A DNA stretch of 64,000 nucleotides from Haloferax sp046557615 (GCF_046557615.1 NZ_JBKIII010000001.1:62001-126000); one strand, 5' to 3'; shown: positions 8,609-17,232, counted from the stretch's first letter. Made by a program: numbers and translations. The notes: generated by a model from the letters alone, not told the origin.

Positions 8609-9004
8609 ATGTCAACCGAGAGAGACACGGCCGCGGCGGGGCCGCACGAAATCGACGTCCACCCGGAGGAACGACTGTTGTCGCCGCTCGAATCGCTCGT
8701 CGGCGCGGATGCGCGCACGGTGTACGGAACACCGGTCTCCGTCGGCGAGAAGACCGTTATTCCAGTCGCTCGCGTCGCCTACGGTCTGGGTATGGGCGGT
8801 GGCTCAGGTGGAGACGAAGACGACGAGACGGCCGGTGAGGGATTCGGTGGTGGTGGCGGCGCACGCGCCACGCCGATGGGTGTCGTCGAGGTGACGCCCG
8901 AAGAGACGAAATTCATCAGATTCAACGAGGCGCCCCGTCTTGCGGGAATTCTCGCAGTTGGTATCGGTCTCGGCCTCGCTATCGCACGCTTGCTCCGGCG
9001 GTGA
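8609..9004 (+). CDS. GerW/YtfJ-like protein with a C-terminal membrane helix
   Basis: 131 residues. The central part (about 25-100) carries the GerW (YtfJ) signature: a turn 'VYGTPVSVGEKTVIPVARVAYGLG' (in pieces), then a Gly-rich acidic insert and 'GARATPMGVVEVTPEE'. A hydrophobic helix near residues 108-127 followed by Arg residues suggests a single membrane anchor. In Bacillus the family is linked to spore germination, but archaeal members have no known role. The ATG at 8609 was chosen because a GTTATC element lies about 27 nt upstream and the family core starts shortly after it. Confidence 0.75.
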   Translation: MSTERDTAAAGPHEIDVHPEERLLSPLESLVGADARTVYGTPVSVGEKTVIPVARVAYGLGMGGGSGGDEDDETAGEGFGGGGGARATPMGVVEVTPEETKFIRFNEAPRLAGILAVGIGLGLAIARLLRR

Positions 9005-9062
9005 GTGTTCGGCACCCTCTGGCGAGTACACCTTTTTGCCCGTCCCTCCCGACGGCGACGGT

Positions 9063-10013
9063 ATGTCTCGTCGTTTGGGTCTCGCCGCATTTGCTGCTGG
9101 GATTATCGCAGCCGTTCTCAGTGGACTCGTTCGAGCCACACTTCCGCTCGCATCGTTCGAAATCCCGATAGCCGATGCCGACCTGTTGGTATCGAAAGGG
9201 CTCTCGGCGCTCGCTATCGCGCTCGTCACTTACGGTATCTATCGGTTCATCATGGCGGTGTTCATCACGCGCATCGTGGACCGTCGCCGGGCCCACGACA
9301 TCCGCAACATCTTACGACTCACTCTCGGCCTCGTTGCGCTCGTGGGCGTTCTCGGTGCCTTTACAGAACAATGGCTCGGCGTCCTCGTCTCGTTCGGCGT
9401 CATCGGGTTCGCCATCACGTTCGCCCTTCAACAGCCGATTCTCTCGCTCATTGGCTGGGTCTACATCGTCATCAAACGACCCTTCGCGGTCGGTGACAGA
9501 ATCAGCGTCTCCGACTTTTCGGGTGACGTTGCCGAAGTCGATTTTCTGGTGACGACACTCTGGGAGTCCGGCGGCGACCTCACGTCCAACCAGTCGTCTG
9601 GCCGAACCGTGACCGTTCCAAACTCGCTCGTCCTCTCGTCTGAAATCGTCAATCACGGCGCGCTGTTCAATCGCGTTTGGGCAGAGGTTCCCGTCCAAGT
9701 CGCCTACGAGACCGACCTCGAATTCACGCGTGAACTACTCGTCGAAATTGCCGAAGAAGAGGTCGGTGCCGACATGCGTGCGGCTATCGCTCGATACCGT
9801 TCGCAACTCGCTGACTCTCCGCTCGACCTCGCCGTCACTAATGGACCGACAGTCAATATCGCCCAAGAGGAGTCTTGGGTCGTTCTTCGCCTTCGCGTAC
9901 TCGTCCCCCCGACCGGTGGCCAGCAGGTGAAAAACCGGGTTTACGAGCGCGTACTGACCGAACTCGCCAAGCATCCAGACCGTGTGAGTTTCCCCGTCGG
10001 TCGGAGTCGGTGA
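9063..10013 (+). CDS. MscS-family mechanosensitive ion channel
   Basis: 316 residues with three to four N-terminal membrane helices, then the MscS core: a pore-lining helix rich in Gly and Ala (SFGVIGFAITFALQQP), a gate-to-vestibule transition, and the beta domain beginning IKRPFAVGDRISV. The C-terminal alpha/beta vestibule domain ends near residue 310. Such channels release small solutes on hypo-osmotic shock. A T-rich element lies near position -27 of the ATG at 9063. It is one of two MscS-type genes in this window; the other (24136) is joined to dacZ. Confidence 0.88.
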   Translation: MSRRLGLAAFAAGIIAAVLSGLVRATLPLASFEIPIADADLLVSKGLSALAIALVTYGIYRFIMAVFITRIVDRRRAHDIRNILRLTLGLVALVGVLGAFTEQWLGVLVSFGVIGFAITFALQQPILSLIGWVYIVIKRPFAVGDRISVSDFSGDVAEVDFLVTTLWESGGDLTSNQSSGRTVTVPNSLVLSSEIVNHGALFNRVWAEVPVQVAYETDLEFTRELLVEIAEEEVGADMRAAIARYRSQLADSPLDLAVTNGPTVNIAQEESWVVLRLRVLVPPTGGQQVKNRVYERVLTELAKHPDRVSFPVGRSR

Positions 10014-10285
10014 GGGCCGTGGTCGGCCGGGAACCAACCACAAACTTCGACAGTGGGGGAGTCCTCGCCAAACCGTCGCTCGGTCAGCGGGGGTGAAGAC
10101 CGAGAAGAGTTACGGGAGTTCTCATTGGGTTGCAGTGGCACAAACAAACACAACCGACAGTTCCCAGTCTTCGTACACAACTATTATTTCCTTGTATAAA
10201 GTTTTTAAGAATCGCTCAACAACGTAAGTGGGGCCACGCGTTCGCCATCGAAACCCGCAAATCCCCTCCGGCCAACGTCGAAGCG

Positions 10286-11200
10286 ATGGAGACGGGTGTC
10301 ATCGACCTCGCCGGTATCGACGGCGACTTCGACTTGCAATCGACGTTGGAAAGCGGCCAGTCGTATCTGTGGGACCGTCTCGACGGTCAAATGTACGACC
10401 AAGACGGCGCGTTCGGCGGCGATGCGTGGTATCAGACGGTTGTCCCACCTATCGACGGCGTCTCAGACGATTCTGCGGTCGTTCGTGCCCGGCAGGTCGA
10501 TGGGGGACTCGAATGGAAATCGAACACCGATGCCGTCCCGATTCTTCGCTCACTGCTTCGCCTCGACGACGACCTCGATGCGATTGTCGAATCCATGCCG
10601 GACGAACCGCTTGTCGAGCGCGCGTACGAGGCCTATCCGGGGATGCGAATCGTCCGCGACCCACCATTCGGGTGTCTCATCTCCTTTATCTGCTCGGCGC
10701 AGATGCGCGTCTCGCGTATCTTCGATATGCAAGCGCGACTCCGCGAGGCCTACGGCGAAGCGGTCGAATTCGATGGCGAAACTTATCGCGCGTACCCGAC
10801 ACCAGAACGCCTCGCTGAGGCGACTGAAGATGACCTGCGCGACTTGAGACTTGGCTACCGCGCACCCTACGTTCAACGCACCGCCGAGATGGTCGCTTCT
10901 GATAAGGCCACACCGTCGGAGGCCCGCGGACTCGACTACGAGGACGCACGCGACTCGCTGACTCGCTTTGTCGGCGTCGGCGACAAGGTTGCCGACTGTG
11001 TACTCTTGTTCTCTCTGGACTATCTCGAGGCCGTCCCGCTGGACACGTGGATTCACACCGCAATCGACGAGTATTACCCCGACTGCGACCGCGGCAACTA
11101 CCAGGATACCTCACGGGCGATTCGTGAGCGACTCGGCGGCGATATTGCTGGATACACCCAAACGTACGTTTTCCATTATCTCCGTTCTGGTGGGGATTAG
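10286..11200 (+). CDS. ogg: OGG1-family 8-oxoguanine DNA glycosylase/lyase
   Basis: A 304-residue base-excision-repair enzyme. The N-terminus has the OGG1 substrate-domain hallmark FDLQSTLESGQSYLW. The C-terminal half is the HhH-GPD domain: a FICSAQMRVSRI helix, then FVGVGDKVADCVLL with the candidate Schiff-base lysine at 234, and VPLDTWIH with the catalytic Asp at 253. These correspond to Lys249 and Asp268 of human OGG1. The start at METGVIDLAG follows a roughly 270-nt spacer; TATAAAG and TTTTTAAG near 10195-10209 would give a 5' leader of some 50 nt. I see nothing else in that spacer. Confidence 0.88.
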   Translation: METGVIDLAGIDGDFDLQSTLESGQSYLWDRLDGQMYDQDGAFGGDAWYQTVVPPIDGVSDDSAVVRARQVDGGLEWKSNTDAVPILRSLLRLDDDLDAIVESMPDEPLVERAYEAYPGMRIVRDPPFGCLISFICSAQMRVSRIFDMQARLREAYGEAVEFDGETYRAYPTPERLAEATEDDLRDLRLGYRAPYVQRTAEMVASDKATPSEARGLDYEDARDSLTRFVGVGDKVADCVLLFSLDYLEAVPLDTWIHTAIDEYYPDCDRGNYQDTSRAIRERLGGDIAGYTQTYVFHYLRSGGD

Positions 11201-11276
11201 AGCCGGTTTGAAGCCGTTTTGTGTATGAACCCGGCAAGAAGGTTGATACGCATTGCGGCACAACCTTTCGATGGTT

Positions 11277-11669
11277 ATGGACTGCAGAGTCGTCGTGGAG
11301 GCCGCGGTCCCGGTGTACGATGTGGAGACGGAGGATGAGGCGATTCGAATCGCCATCTCGAAGACGGGAGATATGTTGAATCCTGACCTCAACTACGTCG
11401 AAATTCGGATGGGGACCCGCGTCACGCCCGGTGGTGAGGAACTGCTTCCCGCGTTTATCGCTGCGGACGAAGCACTCGTCGCTCTCGAACTAGAGATGAC
11501 TGTGTTCAACGTCGAACAGGAAGAACACGCCACTCGAATTGCTCGCAAAGAGATTGGCCAACGACTCGAACACATTCCGCTCAAACTACTTTCGGTCACG
11601 CCGATAGACGAAGAACCGACCGAACAAGAGGGCTTGTCCGAGTTCGACGATTTCAGCGAAGGCAGCTAA
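11277..11669 (+). CDS. DUF555 (UPF0212) family protein, lacking the usual zinc-binding pair
   Basis: 130 residues closely matching the archaeal DUF555 family as I recall it: CRVVVEAAVPVYDV at the N-terminus, NPDLNYVEI in the middle and a VFNVEQEEHATRIARKEIGQRL helix. Many family members carry a CPxCG knuckle after the YVEI strand; here that segment reads GTRVTPGGEELLP and has no cysteine. An in-frame ATG two codons upstream (11271) is equally possible. Function is unknown; a nucleic-acid or metal role is often assumed but would not apply to this Cys-less form. Confidence 0.85.
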   Translation: MDCRVVVEAAVPVYDVETEDEAIRIAISKTGDMLNPDLNYVEIRMGTRVTPGGEELLPAFIAADEALVALELEMTVFNVEQEEHATRIARKEIGQRLEHIPLKLLSVTPIDEEPTEQEGLSEFDDFSEGS

Positions 11670-11773
11670 GAACTCACCACACCCGTCGCTCGAACGGGTT
11701 GTAGCTTTCACGAGACACAGAGCGTCGTCACTCGGGGATAAGCGTCTGAGAGAACTGATTCTCGGACGGCGAT

Positions 11774-12010
11774 TCAGTCAGCTTGAGCTGCAACTGGCTC
11801 TGGCTCTGCCTCGCGCATAGAACCAGTGATACCTTTTGCCAGTTTAAAAACAGCCGCTTTGTGATCGGTCTTGGATTTGTGGATAGATGTTGGACGTACA
11901 CCGAGAGTATTGTACTCGGTGAGTTCAATTTCACTTTCTTCCCACTCCTCAATCTGTCCGTGTACTTCTGCAAGTAATCCGTGCAGGTGGATGAGCTCCT
12001 GCTTTTTCAT
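11774..12010 (-). CDS. UPF0058 family small protein
   Basis: A 78-residue protein starting MKKQELIHLHGLLAEVH, the recognisable opening of the archaeal UPF0058 family (short, His-containing, helical). The rest is a charged helix with a conserved-looking HKAAVFKLAKGI segment and an Ala/Pro-rich acidic tail. The start at 12010 was preferred over an ATG two codons upstream (12016) because the family begins MKK. A minus-strand TATA-like TACTATAT lies about 30 nt upstream. Function is unknown. Confidence 0.82.
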   Translation of the reverse strand: MKKQELIHLHGLLAEVHGQIEEWEESEIELTEYNTLGVRPTSIHKSKTDHKAAVFKLAKGITGSMREAEPEPVAAQAD

Positions 12011-12249
12011 GAGCAACCCAGTCTTGAGAACGGAGGGATATAGTATTATCTTGAGTCACGTTAGCATGGAACCCGCTTAAACGGCCGATTATCGGGGTTT
12101 GACGGCAAATTAATTGTTCGAAATGCTTCAAATCTTCTCCGAATACCGGCGAAATTTGTGCAAATTACATCCCATCTACTGACCAATTCATAGTGGTATG
12201 TAGTTCTCAATCGTTGTGCGCGCCGAGCGCGCGCGCAATCGTTCGTGAA

Positions 12250-12257
12250 TATTTTAT
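12250..12257 (+). promoter_or_regulatory. TATA box for aIF2-beta
   Basis: TATTTTAT is centred 28 nt upstream of the aIF2-beta ATG at 12282, in an otherwise featureless spacer of about 270 nt shared with the divergent UPF0058 gene. Confidence 0.55.
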
Positions 12258-12281
12258 TTCCACCAGAGCCTTGTAAGTCGT

Positions 12282-12689
12282 ATGGACTACTCCGAACAAC
12301 TCGACAGGGCCGTCTCTGAAACGCCGGATGACCAGGCAAGTGATGGTCGATTTTCTGTCCCTGACCCAGTCGTTCGGCCCGAAGGGAACGTCACTATCTA
12401 CGAAAACTTCGCTGAAACGCACGACCGATTGGCGCGCGACGACTCGCACCTCCTGAGCTTCTTACAGTCTGAGTTCGCAACGAGTGCCTCTATCGACGAA
12501 GCGGGGCGCGCACGCTTTACCGGCGCGTTCAAGCAAACACGCGTTGCGGACGCGCTCGACGAGTACGTCGAGACGTTCGTCCTCTGTGGTGAGTGTGGCT
12601 CACCGGATACACGGTTCGTGACCGAACAGGGTACGTCCAAGCTGAAGTGCGATGCGTGCGGTGCGCTCTCGGCCATCCCTGACGTGTAA
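12282..12689 (+). CDS. eif2b: Translation initiation factor aIF2, beta subunit
   Basis: A 135-residue protein of the archaeal heterotrimeric initiation factor that brings Met-tRNAi to the small ribosomal subunit. The layout is the family's: a short N-terminal helix region, a central alpha/beta domain (SFLQSEFATSASID ... FKQTRVADALDEYVETFVLC), and a C-terminal C4 zinc ribbon with CGECGSP and CDACG pairs. The length matches archaeal homologues, which lack the eukaryotic N-terminal lysine blocks. It is followed convergently by a small zinc protein. Confidence 0.95.
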   Translation: MDYSEQLDRAVSETPDDQASDGRFSVPDPVVRPEGNVTIYENFAETHDRLARDDSHLLSFLQSEFATSASIDEAGRARFTGAFKQTRVADALDEYVETFVLCGECGSPDTRFVTEQGTSKLKCDACGALSAIPDV

Positions 12690-12712
12690 AAAGTCCTCGT
12701 TGTGCAGCGCAG

Positions 12713-12892
12713 TTATTCGAACTGCTTGAGCGTCTGCAAGTCGCGTTCGGTTCGCATAAACTCCGCAGTGCGGCGTGTGGCACCACAGTTTTGACACGAG
12801 TAGTTATCGCGGTGCGCCGGGAGGTTGTTTGGGGTCGTCTCCCAGTCTTTTCCACATTCGGGACATAAGAGTCGGACGAACGCTTCGACCAT
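12713..12892 (-). CDS. Small C4 zinc-ribbon protein, about 59 aa
   Basis: Two Cys pairs (CPECGKDW and CQNCGATRR) separated by about 20 residues form a probable zinc ribbon, which fills most of the protein. The start MVEAFVRLLCPECG at 12892 was preferred; an in-frame ATG 16 codons upstream (12940) would add a basic tail. It lies between aIF2-beta (convergent) and TFB (same strand, upstream). Small haloarchaeal zinc proteins of this kind are very common. A nucleic-acid or regulatory role is a guess. Confidence 0.7.
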   Translation of the reverse strand: MVEAFVRLLCPECGKDWETTPNNLPAHRDNYSCQNCGATRRTAEFMRTERDLQTLKQFE

Positions 12893-12981
12893 AGCCACAT
12901 TTCTCTCGGCGAGCCGATAAATCTTGTTACGGCTTCCCACACTACGAAAAACAAAACGGCCACCACGGCCACCACCGACGA

Positions 12982-13980
12982 TTACGCGAACGCGCTTTCG
13001 TCCTGTACTTCGAGAAGCTCTTTGTACCGATTTCGAATCGTCACTTCCGAGATATCGGCGACTTTCGAAACCTGGCTCTGCGTGACCTTCTCGTTCGTGA
13101 GTAGGGCCGCGGCGTAGACTGCCGCAGCAGCGAGGCCGACCGGCGACTTGCCAGAGTGGACGCCAGTCTCTTTCGCATCGCGCAAGAGCGTGCGGGCTTG
13201 CCGTTCTGCTTCGTCCGAAAGCCCAAGCTCAGAGGCGAACCGTGGAACGTACTGTTCGGGGTCCGCAGGCTTGATTTCGAGTTTGAGTTCACGGACGATG
13301 TAGCGGTACGTTCTGGTGAGTTCCATCTTATCGACGCGGGAGACCTTCTCCAGTTCGTCGAGGGAACGTGGTGTACCGACCATGCGGGCGGAGGCGTACA
13401 GTGACGCCGTTGCGACGCCCTCGATGGAGCGGCCGGGGAGCAGGTCGTCGTTGAGGGCGCGGCGGTAGATGACCGACGCCGTCTCACGGACGTTCTCGGG
13501 GAGGCCGAGTGCGGATGCCATCCGGTCGATTTCGCCGAGTGCCTGCTTCAGGTTGCGCTCTTTCGAATCACGAGTACGGAAGCGCTCGTTCCACGTGCGG
13601 AGCCGTTGCATCTGCTCGCGCTGGCGTGGCGAGAGCGTCTTGCCGTAGGCGTCTTTGTTCTGCCAGCCGATGTTGGTCGAAAGTCCCTTGTCGTGCATCA
13701 TCTTCGTCGTCGGTGCGCCGACGCGGGACTTGCTGTCTCGTTCTGCGGAGTCGAACGCGCGCCACTCTGGGCCGCGGTCGACCACAGTGTCTTCGACGAC
13801 GAGGCCGCACTCACCGCAGACGGTCTCACCGTGTTCGGTGTCGTGGATGAGCGTCCCGCTACATTCGGGACAGACCTCCTGTTCCTGTTCTTTTTGCTTT
13901 TCTCGCTTCGTGCGCCGGGCGCGTCGCTCTCGGGCCGTCGCGTCTCTGCTGTATGTTCGGGTGGTTGTGGTGTCGCTCAT
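12982..13980 (-). CDS. tfb: Transcription initiation factor TFB (TFIIB homologue)
   Basis: 332 residues. A basic, Arg/Lys-rich tail (1-36) is followed by the zinc ribbon with Cys 37, 40, 55 and 58, the B-reader/linker region (RGPEWRAFD ... GKTLSPRQREQMQRLR), and two cyclin-like repeats (about 130-220 and 225-320) that bind TBP and BRE DNA. The start MSDTTTT at 13980 was chosen over an ATG nine codons upstream. The spacer upstream has an AT-rich ACTATTTAAATC stretch (near 14075-14085), which would give a 5' leader of about 70-90 nt. Haloarchaea carry several TFBs and the paralogue number cannot be told. Confidence 0.95.
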   Translation of the reverse strand: MSDTTTTRTYSRDATARERRARRTKREKQKEQEQEVCPECSGTLIHDTEHGETVCGECGLVVEDTVVDRGPEWRAFDSAERDSKSRVGAPTTKMMHDKGLSTNIGWQNKDAYGKTLSPRQREQMQRLRTWNERFRTRDSKERNLKQALGEIDRMASALGLPENVRETASVIYRRALNDDLLPGRSIEGVATASLYASARMVGTPRSLDELEKVSRVDKMELTRTYRYIVRELKLEIKPADPEQYVPRFASELGLSDEAERQARTLLRDAKETGVHSGKSPVGLAAAAVYAAALLTNEKVTQSQVSKVADISEVTIRNRYKELLEVQDESAFA

Positions 13981-14195
13981 TATGGGTGTGATACGGACCC
14001 GTCTCAACCGTGGTGAGAGAAGAAAAAAGGAAAGCCCAGGTTGGTGGTCCTTACCAACAGTAAGTCCGAAAACTATTTAAATCTTTTGCCAAATTACACC
14101 CGATTAATCGAGAGATAGCGACTTCATGTCGCCTCAGTGGTGGCTGAATGGTAAACATACAACAAAACATGACGGTTTATATCTCTTTCGTCGGC

Positions 14196-15179
14196 TTACA
14201 ACCATCCCTCACGTCGGAAGTAGACAAGTAGTATACCAGTGACGGCGCTCATCCCAAGCATCGTTGCGAGGTAGCCGTACTGCCATCCGAGTTCAGGCAT
14301 GTTGTACACAGACGCACCGGGGTCAAAGTTCATCCCGTAGATACCGACGACGAGCGTCAGCGGGAGGATAATCGTCGCTACGACGGTGAGCGTCTTCATC
14401 ACCTCGTTGGTCGATTGCGAGAGCGTGTTGAGGTACATATCTCGCGCGCCGCGTGCGAGGTCGCGGTACGTCTCGGTGAGGTCCACCAGTTCGACGAGGT
14501 GGTCGTACACGTCCCGGTAGTACTTCTCGGTCGGTTCGCGGACGTAGTCGGGGTCGCCCCGTGCGAGTACCGATGCCGCCTCTCGGGTCGGCCACACGGT
14601 CTTTCGGAACGACAGCAAGTCACGCCGAACGGCGTTGAGGCCCTGCAATACGTCTCTGTCGGGATTTTCGAAGATTCCCTCTTCGATTGTCTCGATTTCT
14701 TCACCAACCTCGTCGAGCAGTTGGAAGTAGTTGTCCACGATGCGGTCGATGACCCGTGAGGCGGTGAAATCCGGGCCGAACCTGAGTAGTCGCGGTTCCT
14801 TCCGCTCGATTGCACTCCACACGCTGTTCACCGCGGGGATATCGGTCCGGGTGAGCGTTACGAGCCAATCGTCGCCGAAACAGAGACCGACCGGGCGGGT
14901 TCGAACCTCTTCTTCGAAGACTTGCTCACCTTTTCTGAGCATCGCGGTCCGGACGAGAACGAACGTGTACTCGTCGTACTCCTCGGTTTTGGGCCGTGCA
15001 TCGTTTCGAACGTCTTCGAGAGAGAGTGGGTGAATGCCGAAGGCGTCAGCGACCGCCGCGAAATCAGTTTCATCCGTGGCGTTCACCCACGTCGTTCCGG
15101 GTGCATCACGCGCGGTCGCCAATGCATCAGTCTCGTAGGTCGTTGTCTCCCCTTCTCGGTAGACGAGTGTGGATATCAC
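14196..15179 (-). CDS. corA: CorA-family magnesium/divalent cation transporter
   Basis: A 327-residue protein: a cytoplasmic alpha/beta domain, a long helix rich in Glu and Arg, then two C-terminal membrane helices with the diagnostic YGMNFDP at the end of the first. This is the pentameric CorA Mg2+ channel architecture. The GTG start at 15179 overlaps the TGA of the upstream 51-aa membrane protein by four bases (GTGA), indicating translational coupling. Confidence 0.92.
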   Translation of the reverse strand: MISTLVYREGETTTYETDALATARDAPGTTWVNATDETDFAAVADAFGIHPLSLEDVRNDARPKTEEYDEYTFVLVRTAMLRKGEQVFEEEVRTRPVGLCFGDDWLVTLTRTDIPAVNSVWSAIERKEPRLLRFGPDFTASRVIDRIVDNYFQLLDEVGEEIETIEEGIFENPDRDVLQGLNAVRRDLLSFRKTVWPTREAASVLARGDPDYVREPTEKYYRDVYDHLVELVDLTETYRDLARGARDMYLNTLSQSTNEVMKTLTVVATIILPLTLVVGIYGMNFDPGASVYNMPELGWQYGYLATMLGMSAVTGILLVYFRREGWL

Positions 15180-15331
15180 GACGCGTCACCTCCGACGGCC
15201 CACAGCGTGAGTCCAATCATGAGTGCCGTCACGGTAAATGCACGGCCGGGGTACGCGACGGTGATGCCGAGTACGTAGCCACCCACGCTGAGGACCGTAA
15301 CGAGAATCCCTGCGGTCCGGACGGATGTCAT
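15176..15331 (-). CDS. 51-aa two-helix membrane protein coupled to corA
   Basis: ATG at 15331 opens 51 codons to TGA at 15176-15178. The product is almost entirely hydrophobic with two predicted helices (about residues 7-26 and 30-47) separated by a short loop containing YPGR. Its stop codon overlaps the GTG of corA, and a T-rich element lies about 27 nt upstream of the ATG, so it is probably the first gene of a two-gene unit. It could be a small accessory subunit of CorA (inference from position only). No homologue is recalled. Confidence 0.65.
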   Translation of the reverse strand: MTSVRTAGILVTVLSVGGYVLGITVAYPGRAFTVTALMIGLTLWAVGGDAS

Positions 15332-15373
15332 GCACTCACGGACCCGCGGTGGGGTGAAAAAGACTCCCCCGAG

Positions 15374-16024
15374 TTAGGCTTCCGAGGGGTGTTCGACAGA
15401 GCGCATCAGTTCGAGGATGTTCTCTTCCTCGCCATCGAGTTGCTGTGGGTAGACGCCGATTGCGATGATGAAGTCGTCTTCGTGGCGAATCTTCGTCACG
15501 TGAACGTAGACGTCGATTTGTTCACCTTCGACGCGTGCGGTTGCACTGTACTTCGTCACGTTCGCCGTCTCTCCGAGCATCTGGACGTTCCGCGAACTCA
15601 CCTGTTCGACGTTATTCAAGCCTTGGTAGCGACTTCTGACGAGTCCGACGAGTTGGTCGTTGGAGTAGTCACCGATGGGGTTGAGCGTCTGTCCGGCGAC
15701 TTCGACGGCGGGCGTCGAGATGACGCTGAACACACCGAGTTTGGCCTCGCCGAAGAGACCGAGGTTGACCTTCTTCTCGTAGGTGGTCAGGTGGTTACTG
15801 GCGACGACCTGACGCTCTTGGCCTGCGACAGTGAACGAACGATTGATTTTGAGTTCTTCAGTGCCGTTCGTACTGTACCCCGCGTTCGACGCAACCGACG
15901 CGTCGGTGGCCGCCGGTTCCGACTCGAACGAGAGTGCCTCGTCGCCGGTGAGGACACCGAGACAGCCACTCGTCACGACGAGCGCAATGACAGCGAAGGT
16001 CGCAACAAGGTGTTTCGAAGACAT
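15374..16024 (-). CDS. Secreted lipoprotein, DUF6517-like
   Basis: 216 residues. The N-terminus has a positively charged start, a hydrophobic stretch (about 6-19) and a lipobox (VTSGC), indicating export and lipid anchoring outside the membrane. The mature part is a single beta-rich domain with repeated Asn/Thr sites and no catalytic motif. It resembles the haloarchaeal DUF6517 family from memory. The ATG at 16024 is backed by a minus-strand TATA-like CTTATAC 27 nt upstream; the 18 open codons further upstream were excluded. Confidence 0.75.
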   Translation of the reverse strand: MSSKHLVATFAVIALVVTSGCLGVLTGDEALSFESEPAATDASVASNAGYSTNGTEELKINRSFTVAGQERQVVASNHLTTYEKKVNLGLFGEAKLGVFSVISTPAVEVAGQTLNPIGDYSNDQLVGLVRSRYQGLNNVEQVSSRNVQMLGETANVTKYSATARVEGEQIDVYVHVTKIRHEDDFIIAIGVYPQQLDGEEENILELMRSVEHPSEA

Positions 16025-16094
16025 AGCGCGATTTCTCTCGTCTGTTAGTATAAGTTCGGTGGCTTTCACGTGAACCACAAAACGCCGGCGTCAA

Positions 16095-16523
16095 TCACTC
16101 AGCTTCCAGTTCTTCGTCGCTCGCTTGGTCTGGGTCGCTCTCGGCAAATTCCTCGGGTACACTCGCCCGAGCGTCGTTCTCGCGGCGAATGACACGACGA
16201 CTGTACAGGTAGTAGACCGGTACGACGAACGGAAGCGCGAACGCGGCGCCGAACCAGAGGTGACGGGAGGCACCCCATTTCACGCCCTGTCGACGGAGCG
16301 ATTTGATGTCGGCACGGATGAGACCGGCGTAGAAGAGGTGGCTGACGAAAACGACCATGAACGCTGGTTCGGGGCCGAGAAAGAGCGAGACGACGGCGAA
16401 CAACACGAGACCAATCACGTACAGCGTCGGCAGTACACCTCGATACTGTCCGGAGATGTTGGCGCGTTTTTTGGCGCGTTCACGCTCGACTGCCCGGCCA
16501 CGCCGGTACTCGTCGGTACTCAT
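16095..16523 (-). CDS. Three-helix membrane protein, unknown function
   Basis: 142 residues: a basic N-terminal cytoplasmic stretch with many Arg/Lys, hydrophobic helices at about 32-49, 53-70 and 90-108, a basic patch (SRRVIRREND) and an acidic C-terminal tail. The positive-inside pattern is clear, but no motif points to a function. A T-rich element lies about 27 nt upstream of the ATG. I do not recognise the family. Confidence 0.75.
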   Translation of the reverse strand: MSTDEYRRGRAVERERAKKRANISGQYRGVLPTLYVIGLVLFAVVSLFLGPEPAFMVVFVSHLFYAGLIRADIKSLRRQGVKWGASRHLWFGAAFALPFVVPVYYLYSRRVIRRENDARASVPEEFAESDPDQASDEELEAE

Positions 16524-16568
16524 ACCTGCATCGTCACACCGTCGCCGAAAAAGTCGTTCGCTCCGAAC

Positions 16569-16991
16569 TCAGCCGAGATACTTCACACTGACTTCGTGCG
16601 GGCCATCCGGTGTTTGGATGAAGACCGACGTTCGAAAGAACGACCGAATCGCGTCTCGCCATGCGGCAACCGCCTGCCTATGTTGGTCGTGATGCACCTC
16701 GACGTCGTAGGGGTCGGGCCGAGTCTCGTCCACTTCAGGGTACGACGGAGCGCCTTCGTCGAGAAAGAGCATCGGCTCGAAGTGGAGTGGTGTGGGGTCT
16801 GCGTAATCTTTGGACTCGCCACCGGCGATGTGGATTCGCGCTCGCATCCGTCCGGTGAACGGCGGTGTCACACGGAGTACGACTGGGCGTCCGGCACGCT
16901 GTGTCGCTTCGAGCGCCGAAACGAGGTCGTCAGTCGTTACTGCAAGCGAACGGATTACTGTCGGATGTGGCGAACCCGGCCGTTCGTTCAC
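16569..16991 (-). CDS. Uncharacterised soluble protein coupled to a small zinc protein
   Basis: 140 residues with no membrane segment. It has an N-terminal helix (TTDDLVSALEATQR), a strand VVLRVTPPFTGRMRARIHI, and a C-terminal segment with several His residues (VEVHHDQHRQAVAAWRDAI). No known motif is evident. The GTG start at 16991 overlaps the TGA of the upstream 50-aa zinc protein (GTGA), so the pair is probably co-translated. The product would suit a small binding or regulatory protein, but no function can be assigned. Confidence 0.7.
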   Translation of the reverse strand: MNERPGSPHPTVIRSLAVTTDDLVSALEATQRAGRPVVLRVTPPFTGRMRARIHIAGGESKDYADPTPLHFEPMLFLDEGAPSYPEVDETRPDPYDVEVHHDQHRQAVAAWRDAIRSFFRTSVFIQTPDGPHEVSVKYLG

Positions 16992-17140
16992 TCAGCGACC
17001 CGACGTCGGTTCGTCACCGAATCGGGACGGAGTTTGCCGTTACAGTCCGGACAGGTTGCTCGGTATGCACCGGGGCTGACCGTCGCCTGACAGTCACAAC
17101 AAATGTACGATGCCCGTTCCATCGACCAATGTTTAGACAT
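16988..17140 (-). CDS. 50-aa rubrerythrin-like zinc-ribbon protein
   Basis: ATG at 17140 opens 50 codons to TGA at 16988-16990. Two Cys clusters (CCDCQ and CPDCNGKLRPD) about 13 residues apart form a compact metal site like the rubredoxin-type knuckle of rubrerythrins. The C-terminus is basic. The stop overlaps the GTG of the 140-aa gene. A TTTATGG element lies 20-27 nt upstream, consistent with a leaderless start. Confidence 0.7.
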   Translation of the reverse strand: MSKHWSMERASYICCDCQATVSPGAYRATCPDCNGKLRPDSVTNRRRVAE

Positions 17141-17232
17141 GATGCGTGTTAAACGTTACCATAAACCACATTTTCTAACCATTCGTCCGCCAGTCCGATT
17201 CTTTTTACCCGAATCGGCCGCAACCCGTCAGC

